Assembly (NCBI GenBank): GCA_934045075.1 | Contig: OW203725.1 | Span: 21,397,714-21,461,713 of the forward strand | Length of the DNA: 64,000 bases | Source of the DNA: Yponomeuta sedellus | Taxonomy: Eukaryota > Arthropoda > Insecta > Lepidoptera > Yponomeutidae | Reading direction: 5' to 3' | In this document: positions 55,411 through 64,000 of the stretch, piece by piece | How the letters are laid out: every line of letters starts with the position of its first letter | How positions within the stretch are numbered: position 1 is the first letter of the stretch | Notes under the pieces: model-generated | Databases searched by the model: none | The model's input: only the letters and a program-made list of their open reading frames with translations | Told to the model about the DNA's origin: nothing | Translations under genes and position numbers: made by a program

Positions 55411-56468
55411 ATTGTTTTTTATCACATATCAAAGTTCTGCGTACGCAACGAAAATGGAATTAAGTTGAAAAGGTTTTAGGGCGATGATTTTTATAGTTCT
55501 CTCTCTCCGCAAAACTGTGCCGCTCGTCTTCAAAATGCTTTTGGGAGAGAATCACCTTGTTTGAGCACCGTAAAGTGATGGTTTGCTAAATTTGAGAGAG
55601 GGTGAGTTTCTTTTTGTGAAGGGTGGCTTTCAACTGCCGTCAACGAAAATAATGTGGCTACTGTTAAACGGCCAAGTAAAGAAAACCCGCGGATTACCTT
55701 TGAGACAATTCTAGGAATATTTGGGATTGGTATGAGCCAAATTCAGAATTATTTACACGAAGAATTGAAAGTTCGGAAACTTTGTTTTCGTTAGATCCCT
55801 CATGAACTGACAGCGGAGCTGAAGCTGGCTCACGTGGAATTTTGCTTACTGATACTACTAAAGTACGACCATGGACTTTCTAATTCTGTTTATGACATTG
55901 TCACAGGAGACAAAACATGGATTTATTGTTTTGAAGCCGAAAAAAACAGCAATCTTCTGAATCGGTGTTTGAAAATGAGAACAGGGATCATTTTTTACCA
56001 ACGTTTCTCGCCTGCCTTACTTTTTAAAAGTAAGGCAGGCGAGAAACGTTGGTAAAAAATTATCCCTTTTTTTTTCTCAGCTACGGGTCCCATCTGTACA
56101 ATACTACTTGAAGATCAAAAGAGTGTTAAAGCCGAGTGGTATTTTACCATTATTTTGTTTACCCAGGGTGTTAGAAAACGTTCGCGAAAACTAAGTCAGT
56201 TTTAGCTTCCAAAAAAGTACGAGTACAACTAACTCTCTACCCATCCTGCGCATAGCCCCGACCTAGCACCCCGTCATTTCTGTATTTTCACCAAACTCAC
56301 ACATTTGATGAGAGGTTTCACTTTTACCAACTCCGAAGAGGCAGTGATAGCGTTTAATCAGCACGTAGAAAACAAGCCTTCAGATCTGTGGTCCTCTTGT
56401 TTTGAAAAATGGTTCGATCGATTGAAAAAATATTCAAAATGTAAAGGAGAGTATTTTGAAAAGCAATA
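55411..56468 (+). pseudogene. mariner-type transposase pseudogene
   Basis: Recognisable in pieces with many frameshifts and stops: an N-terminal helix-turn-helix part (about 55450-55700), GIGMSQIQNYLHEELKVRKL, VYDIVTGDKTWIYCFEAE (first catalytic aspartate region), HSPDLAPRHFCIF (the DLAP motif with third aspartate) and a C-terminal stretch ending FEKQ at 56468. It lies directly upstream (5' side) of Gr gene B, where homology of the 5' flanks of A and B stops. Confidence 0.85.
55990..56060. repeat. Perfect 35-bp-arm palindrome inside the mariner
   Basis: Arms 55990-56024 and 56026-56060 are exact reverse complements around one base (cctgccttac and its mirror, gtttctcgcc and its mirror). It is not part of a normal mariner sequence. 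Confidence 0.9.
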
Positions 56469-56509
56469 AACATAATATTTTGGTTATAGCGTGTTGTTTT
56501 TTTTAAGTT

Positions 56510-56986
56510 ACGCAAAACTGTGTGACCTACGTATATGTCACCGCCATATAATTAAATCAGCCGTCTAATTCAACGGCTAGGAATTTCATTAGGCGGTAGC
56601 ATTCTATTACATGGCTATCCTTTTATTTATATTACAGTACTGTCTAAAACGTTTGACGATGCGTAAATAAAATGGTTTTTAATATTAAAAAACCTATTTA
56701 ATAAAAAAGGGTTGTCTTGTTTTAGATGTCAACTGAAATAGGAGAAAATTTTAAGTTCATAATAATTTGTAAATTATGTCAAAATACCAGTACCAGTGAC
56801 GTAAAAGAATTTAACTATATTTCAGAATTACAGAATTTCTGGATTAATCTTTTAAGTTAAGTTAAACAACTTTATAAGTTAAGTTGTTTTCGTAGTCGAA
56901 TTACAGTTTTAAATCTGTTGCTTGTACAGAAAATTAGCATTCCTAATGCAAACATTATCAAGTTACAACTTTCTGGCTTATAGCAG
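56510..56986 (+). repeat. ~480-bp direct repeat, right copy
   Basis: Second copy of 50235-50722. It is interrupted at its end by the gypsy LTR beginning at 56987. Confidence 0.85.
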
Positions 56987-57167
56987 TGTGGTATCAGGAG
57001 ATGGACGTAGGTTGGAGAATAGAAATCACATCTTAGTTGTAGTGTGTCCTCGTATATTGTATGAAGTGAACTTAAATAACATTGTGCATTTGCTTATATT
57101 CTATGTTAAGTGCTGGCTAAACATAAAGTGCAAGTTATTGTAATAATTAGGCTACACGCCTACTACA
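56987..57167 (-). mobile_element. 3' LTR of a Ty3/gypsy-type element
   Basis: 181 bp with TGT...ACA ends. A purine-rich tract (on the minus strand, ctttcgggggagg, plus-strand positions 57168-57180) lies immediately inside. It follows the pol remnant on the minus strand, as expected for a 3' LTR. The matching 5' LTR is not in view. Confidence 0.8.
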
Positions 57168-57264
57168 CCTCCCCCGAAAGACCATTACACCCCCGGTTTA
57201 CAAGAGAAAAAAAAATTATTGCCTAAAATAACATTTTTTTTCTTACTTAATTTACTAAAATTAA

Positions 57265-58345
57265 TTAACTATCGTTTGAATTAAGTAGCTTAGTGTTATT
57301 CTTATGTGTAACATAGCGTTTATTTTTCTTCATTATTTTGACATTAGGAGACATGTCTTCAATAACAGCATATGGTCCTGTATATATCTTATCTAACTTA
57401 TTTCCTACTTGATTTCTCAACAAAATTAAATCTCCTGTTTTATAACTGATTGCATTACATTTTTAATTATATTGGAATTTTCTTAAATGATTACTTTCCA
57501 ACAAGTTGTTCCTGGCGTCAACTAATGCTCTCTGTAATCTCTGTTTTAATTCACAAGGATAGCTGTCAAGATTATAAAATGGCTCTACATTATATTGTAA
57601 ATTGTTCGGTAGATTACATAATTTCCCAAATACTAGTTCAAACGGCATGTATTTTGTGTCGGTACGGACTGTGGTATTAAATGAAAAGCACCAAAAGGGT
57701 AGCCAACTACTCCAATCGGTTTGGTTGCTGTCACACTGTATTCTCAAAAAGGCTCCTAAGCTTTTATGAGTATTTTCCAGACCTCCCATCGTTTCATGAT
57801 GGTATGCAGTGGAATTTAATTTATTTATCTGCAACAAGCTACATAGTTCGACCATTACTGATGACATAAACTCTGTTCCTTGATCTGTAATTATTTCTTT
57901 TGGAATACCATAACGTAAAATAAAATTATTTACAAGTAACCTAGCTACTGTTTCCGTATCTTTATTCTCAAGTGGATATGCTTCTACATATTTCGTTAAG
58001 TCGCATTGTAGAGTTAATATATACTTAAAATTAAAATTATCCACATCCAAAGGTCCCATTAAATCTAAACTTATGCGCTTAAAGGCGGTTGTAGCAGTTG
58101 AAGTGACTACCATTGGCTCTCTGACGTTTCTGTTTGAGTGTTTCTGTATTTGGCAATGTTTACACTTTTTTACATAGTCAATGACGTCATTACTCATTCC
58201 TGGCCAAAAGTAATGTCGCTTAATATTGTTCAACATCCTGTTCACCCCCACATGTCCGCTGGTTGGTAACAGATGGAAATCATTCAACAATATTAACTTC
58301 ATATCTCTAATATTTACTCTCATTACATCTTTGACGACGAGCAAT
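57265..58345 (-). pseudogene. Ty3/gypsy integrase
   Basis: Zinc-binding H2C2 domain (GHVGVNRML, CKHCQIQKH), catalytic core with D (SLDLMGPL), D (ITDQGTEFMS) and E (GGLENTHKSL). The C-terminal part continues after one in-frame stop at about 57460 to the end of pol near 57265 (TGDLILLRNQVG, IYTGPYAV). Separated from the preceding RNase H/linker part by a frameshift at about 58355. Inactive as it stands. Confidence 0.85.
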
Positions 58346-58357
58346 CTGGGTATATCA

Positions 58358-59039
58358 TTATTTAACTTGAGCTTTTTCTTCAGTAGTACCTACCTTTAAA
58401 GTATTCTCATTTATTTTATTTTTAATTATAACGAGCTCGATTATATTTAATCTTTTACAAAATAATTCTAATTCTCTCACTAACACGGGTATCGTTGATA
58501 ATGATCGAGATATTAGATAAATCGCTGACTTGGAAGGTACGTATATGCAATTTTTATTCTCGCTACAAATTTCTTCATTATTCGTTATATCTTGATTTGA
58601 ACAAATTATTAATTCCACGCAATCCTTTGGTTCTTTGAGAATTTCCAGCACCTTAGGTGATTGAACTGATCCAGAGGGTTGGCTCTCATGTGTAACATCT
58701 GTTATTTTAGTAATATCTTCTAATTTGCGTGTCTGTCCTCTTGTCATGACAGATACAACATGTTCTCGAATCTCTTTCAAATCTTTACTGCTCACCGGGA
58801 TACGGCTTAAGGCATCTGCAGCTGTGATAAGATGTCCAGGCAGATAATATATTTCAAAATCGAACTCTTCCAAGTCTGAATTTAGTTAGACGACTTAACG
58901 GATCGTTCATATTAAAGAGATAAATTAAGGGTCGGTGATCAGTAAATATTTTAAACTTCTTTCCATACAAATAAGGTCTAAAATGTTTTGTCGCCCAGAC
59001 TATAGCTAACAGTTCCAGCTCTATCACTGGATATCGGGT
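58358..59039 (-). pseudogene. Ty3/gypsy RNase H and linker, truncated
   Basis: RNase H C-terminal part: IELELLAIVWATKHFRPYL, FTDHRPLIYLF and, after a frameshift near 58865, FDFEIYYLPGHLITAADALS with the conserved ADALSR. The linker to integrase (to 58358) is poorly conserved. The coding sequence is cut at 59039-59040, where the large LTR-like element begins. Protease, reverse transcriptase and gag are absent from the window. Confidence 0.85.
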
Positions 59040-62000
59040 TGTAACACCCCACCCCGCGTAAAAATGCTTTAACCCACTTAAGAAGAAAATACGTGCAATA
59101 ATAATTAACCTGCTAAAAGAAGCTATGATGCAAAACACTCTAATGGCCAACTGTGATCGTCTAGTCTAATGAGAACCCTTCGTTGTGAACGTATTAGTAA
59201 CCTAAGCTCTTTTAGGATATGAGATTGAGTAACGAGAGTGTGTAAGAGATCCGTTTAAATACAAAGCAGAATTTAGATTAATGAACAGGAATCAAAGGTT
59301 AGCTTAAAGCAAATAAATATAATGAAAACAGCAATCAGGCGAATGAAACAAGCGAAAGCAAGATATGGTTTAAAATAAATTAAATAGATAACAGGTTAAG
59401 CTGCAATGAAGTTAAAAGAAACAAAACTAGGATGAAATATGTAACTCTTACAAAAACTACTTCTAAATAAATAAAATATAAAAGTACCAAATAAACCAAA
59501 TGTCATACAGCAAACACGTGAATGTTATAGTATAACGTCCCCTACCAAAAGGCCGGTTAAGACAGACATTATTAGCCAACTAGGTAGATAAGAACGGATT
59601 AATATGAAATGAGTACAATACTCGGTTATCTACTAGTTGATAGAGCTAATTATATCTACCCTGGATGGGGTATGGCCACCACTACGTTATACTGTTAATA
59701 TATACTTATAAATAATAAACTATGACAGACTAGAAATAAGAATAGGTACAGTGATTCATTATCCCGAGTCTATTCCTCAAGTAGACATACATAATTACGC
59801 GAGAATTGGCAAAGCGACGTTCAGCAGTACAATGCATTGGCAGTCGACGAAAGTGAGAGAGGTAGGTAGGTAACCAAATGCACAAAGTACGTTGGAAGAG
59901 ACTTCACCGAAGCTTACCAACACTGAAACAATCTGGCCAAACTCACGCAACCATGAAATGCCACTATAGGAAAAATCAATCAACTAAAGAAAATACTAAC
60001 GATAAAATCTGTACATATTCCCAAAATAAATATAATAACCTAACTACGTATATGCCTTAAGTATCACACACAATTAACGCAGGAATTGGCAAAGAGACGT
60101 CCAGCAGTACAATGCATTGGCAGAAGAGTGAGAGAGAGGTAGGTAACCAAATGCACAAAGTACGTTGGGAAAGACTTCATCGAAGCCTACCAACACTGAA
60201 ACAATCTGGCCAAACCAACGCAACTATGAATGATACTAAAGCACAAGTCATCAGAAGGAAATAAATATAATAAACGCACAATAAGCATAATTAGGTATAA
60301 AAGTCTTAAGACCCAGGTCATTACACACAATTAACGTAAGAAACGGCAAAGGGATGTTCAGTAGTACAATGCATTGGCAGAAGAGTGTGAGTGAGGTAGG
60401 TAGACCAATGCACAAAGTACTTTGGAACAACTTCATCGAAGCTGACCAAACTGAAACATCTCAGCCGAACCCACGCAACCATGAAATAATGCCAAGAATT
60501 AAGCCAATATACCTACTACAAATATAAGCTTTACTATTAAAAGTCTATAGTGGCTTCTAACTACTCACTAACGTCCCATAACGTCCTTTCATTGCCTATC
60601 ATAATCCGTAATTTGATAACCCTATATATTGGACACCCTATATCGCGACTATATTTGGACTATGCGTTCCTATATAGTATAATTATAATCTACTAACAAA
60701 CGTAACATAATATAAACCATAATTTACCACCCTATATACTGGACACCCTATATTGCGTATATGCCGCCTATGTGTTCCCATTCAGTAGTAAGTACCTATA
60801 TGCTCTATTACAAACGTAACATACCTACATAACTTCGGTCGAGAAAAGTACGCACCTACCTACATAAACGCAAGAGTTGAATGACCCGAAGGTCACGAGT
60901 TAGACAGCTATTATAAAGGTACCGCATCGCTCTAAACCTATTCCTTAGTTCGATGGAAATGTCACTGTTAGGTTAATATGCACAGAACCTCACACTTAGT
61001 GTTATCTAACAATCATTGATATTAAATATTGACAGAAGTTGTAAACAATACGTTTAGTAGGTACTAAATCAGAATTAAAATGCTATAATTTTCTAACGGG
61101 TTTAGACGGATTTACCTACTTTACCCTAATTGAATCGAGACATTAAACGTAACGCTTTTATCTACTTGATTTAATAGCTTCAATAGGAAACATTGAGGAG
61201 ACACCAATTCACTTATTTGTTAATTTAAAATGATCCTAACAGACGAATAATGACCGCATAGGTGGGGAGCTGGGGAAATACTTACTCTCATCATACAACT
61301 CTGGATACCCTGAAAGAAAAGGGGGAGCCTACCTAACATTCCCAACCCAGTAAGCTAATGAATTTAACCACCAAACAAATTGTTTCAGCAAAGCAAACCC
61401 CATTTATATTTAATCGTGTGTATGTGTGAGTGCCTATGGTGTTTCCCTAGTCACAGCTATTACCTATCGCTATCCTCCCTAACTCCGGAAAACCTAACTG
61501 TTTCAAGTCATTAAATTCTTTTTAATGCACTAACTCGTGCTAAGGACTGACTTGACGCAGTTAGCTTTCAGACTTTCTGGCCGGCCAGAGTGTGTAGCCT
61601 AGGGTGTGTATGCGTAAGTGGTTTATGGGATCGGTACCACTTACAGGGTAAGAATATACGGAATATAATACATAGATATGTTATGGGTGCAAAGTGCCAG
61701 AGGGCTGGAATCGTCTGTCACGCAGGGAAATAGCAGGGGGAAAATTGCTATACCACAAATGCTAGTGGAAGGAGATCTAACACCACATTCACAAGAAGCA
61801 TTTTAACCCAATTTTCAAGCTAGATAATTAATATGAAATTATCTCAATTAAGTAATTAATTATGACATCTAATTATATAGGAAAATTGTTTTACAAATAA
61901 AATAAATTGGGCACACCTCCGGTGAAGGGATTCTTTAAACCTTTCAACCAAAGCAGACTCAGATTCAGCCGTAGCATAGTAAGCAGAGCTAGATATTGGA

Positions 62001-63120
62001 ATTCCTCATTTAGTCTGTCAAATCAACTGTATAAGGCTACCAAGTGAATTCGCTCTAAATTCACACGTTTGTATGCGGAATTAAATATGATGCAAACCTC
62101 TGAAAGCTATGGCGCAGACATGTCATTGATAACCTCGTGTGCCTACATCGAGTCGAGTAGGTATTCGACAAAGGCTAGCCACACGGCCTATCCCTAACAT
62201 GCCCTTGCCACCGAGAGTTTTGTTTTGCACACATTTATTTCCCCAAAAACGCTGTACTGTGGAGAAAAAGGGTTAGTTCACAATTTATTTCGCGGAAGCT
62301 ACACTAATCACAAATGCTGAAAACCATATTTTACGCGGAAACCTTCTAGCTAATTGTACGGAATACTCACCAAAACCGTTCCTAACATTTACACTTTTTA
62401 CTTTCAAATCTAATTCCCTAGCTCCGAAAGTACCTCTAAACCTGAGACTTCACACCAGGGCTGATACACTAGAACGCAATGCCCACAGATGATGCTAGGT
62501 CACAAATCCAAAGCCACTTTCCTATTACCGAATTTAAATGCAATCGAAACTCCCCAGTTCTAATAAATTCACACAAAATGGCGAATTTTCCTACGAGCGG
62601 AATAGGTGTACGTACTATTGAATTTCCTGGTCCAGAATGCGTGCGCGCCGTTGGCGCCTCGGCCTTTTTATCGCCTCGCGAAACAACCCCGCGCGTCCAA
62701 AATGGCTCCGCTCCCAATTCCGCTTTGTCTAACCCATCATGAAACCTAATGACACCCGATTGGCCAGCCGAAATCCACCTCCATCTCGTTTCAGAACTTT
62801 AATGTTTTGATATTTTGTAAATTAAATTCCTGTGTCTTAATGTAATACATTATTTATTTTCTATTTATTTATCTCGATATTTCCTGTTTAATTGATTTGT
62901 CTACAATAATTTCTTCTTAACAATTTATTCCAACACACCACTGACCTGCGGCACAATGCTTACAGACAACTAACTAACTTCTGTTAATATAAAGGTTTAG
63001 CGTAATGTTTGTGTTAAAACATCCTTTCAATTTAGTACAGATTCACCTAGAAATACTCTACTTAGGCTACAATTGCGAATTGAATCGTTATAATCATTTT
63101 AGTAGGCGCCGCGGCAACCA
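59040..63120 (+). mobile_element. Large non-coding LTR-like element, copy 2
   Basis: It starts TGTAACACC immediately after the broken gypsy RNase H frame. Collinear with 8319-13085: one 238-bp unit (59491-59727), the three 265-bp repeats (59781-60530), ccggccagagtgtgtagcc (about 61580) and the 62.2-62.6 kb block. A plausible end is CA at 63119-63120, followed after one base by TGGCGCCC (63122-63129), resembling a lysine-tRNA-type primer-binding site. Length would be 4081 bp. A reversed SINE tail (61513-61548) is inserted. No gag or pol is visible before the window ends, and the gypsy frame does not resume. Confidence 0.5.
59781..60535 (+). repeat. Three ~265-bp tandem repeats, second element copy
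   Basis: Units near 59781, 60062 and 60320, each matching its counterpart at 9341-10065 in order. Short minus-strand open frames within them repeat the same peptide pattern (LPTSLT, CQCIVLLN). They are probably by-products of the repeat. Confidence 0.8.
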
Positions 63121-63121
63121 G

Positions 63122-64000
63122 TGGCGCCCAAACCGGTATCGGCTAATCGGAGAACTACAATCCACCAATACAGCAATACTCTAAACTCACACACGCAACC
63201 CTGTATGAATACGAGAAGAAGCTGCGTTCAACAATATTTAATTATTAGGGATGCCCTAAATGCTACATTTCAAAAGTGATGAATGATTCAATTCCTTTCC
63301 CGAACATTGAATAAATAGCTCTTAGCAGTTCGTGACTAAATATATTACGTGTCATGTTTCATTCCTATTTACGAGTAACAACTTTAGCTATACCTCTAGC
63401 AACAATTATAAATAATTATACCATTCGCAAATATTATGGTATTAAGTTAATATACTTTGAAATTTTGATTTTATTGAAATAAATAACGTGACAAGACTAT
63501 CGAAGGCATAGAGCCATGAAAGAAAACCAATAAACAATCAAAATAGAAATTACTACGTTGGACAAATTATGTTAAGAATAATAACTGTTATACAACAGAA
63601 ATATACATTACAACATTAGTCCCATACTGTCCCAAGCGACGTGCATGGTTGTTTTAAAAAAGTTGAACGGAATCGAACCCGCGTACCGTCCGATCTTCGC
63701 ACTACACCTACCAAATACGTGCGTCACTCGCCTAACTGTAGGTACGTGTCTCGGCAGTCGGCGCCGCCGGTTACTAACGCGGAACGGAATGAGACCATGT
63801 GGTTTCTTTTATAGACATTAAGTTTATGATTGATTATCATACGAGATTACGTATAGGTGATCTAGATATAAAAAGGGATATGAAGGGAATCATTCGAGTT
63901 CTTTTTCTTTTGTTTAAATCATTCAACCCCAACACTAGCCTAGATAGTTTAATATCCATTCTCAAATGAAACTAGATGTTTTTTTTTTTTTAATTGATTA
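63122..64000 (+). other. Sequence after the putative LTR end; no gene seen
   Basis: Begins with the primer-binding-site-like tggcgcccaaaccgg. No long open frame follows. A reversed tRNA-like B box (ggaatcgaacccgcg) at about 63668-63682, with a partner region to 63740, suggests a degraded tRNA-derived repeat. The remainder is AT-rich. Confidence 0.4.

Overview
The window looks like nuclear genomic DNA of a moth or butterfly (Lepidoptera). It is AT-rich and has no compact operon-like gene layout. It is packed with dispersed repeats of kinds I recognise as widespread in lepidopteran genomes. The only host genes I can support are two gustatory receptor (Gr) genes of insect type. The species cannot be named from the sequence.

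Layout. 1-8.3 kb is repeat sediment: old dispersed repeats, tRNA-like SINE copies, a 1.34 kb TIR element full of GGCCGAAA motifs (3832-5172) and LINE tails. 8.3-13.4 kb is a large non-coding element (copy 1). It has internal tandem repeats and a 633-bp palindromic tRNA-like dimer inserted in it. 13.6-16 kb is MITE-like sequence. 16753-22372 is a Harbinger-type DNA transposon split by a nearly intact Jockey-type LINE (ORF1 17401-18615, ORF2 from 18608 with one frameshift). 22.4-36.8 kb holds SINEs, fold-back elements, microsatellites and LINE fragments. 36969-38857 (minus) is Gr gene A. 39.3-42.5 kb holds a piggyBac remnant, a repetitive degenerate coding-like stretch and a LINE fragment. 43.6-48.6 kb (minus) is a two-ORF LINE of CR1-like build with both frames open. 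52095-55054 (minus) is Gr gene B, a paralogue of A. 55.4-56.5 kb is a broken mariner. 56987-59039 (minus) is the 3' part of a Ty3/gypsy element with its LTR. 59040-63120 is copy 2 of the large non-coding element, followed by a primer-binding-site-like sequence.

Working together. Gr A and Gr B share exon-intron structure (four exons, intron phases 0, 0, 1, 395 residues each) and homologous 5' and 3' flanks, so they arose by duplication. Later retroelement insertions pushed them about 13 kb apart. Everything else is selfish DNA in nested layers: Jockey in Harbinger, the large LTR-like element in both a LINE reverse-transcriptase fragment and the gypsy pol, and the palindromic SINE dimer in the large element.

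Most unusual observations. (1) A tRNA-like SINE family repeatedly occurs as inverted pairs. One is a near-perfect 293+8+293 bp palindrome with a single 13-bp target duplication around the whole dimer. (2) The two large non-coding elements behave like a very long (about 4.1 kb) LTR. (3) The two receptor genes diverge unevenly, in a way that suggests gene conversion or patchy selection. All coordinates and splice sites were worked out by eye. No search or alignment program was run.
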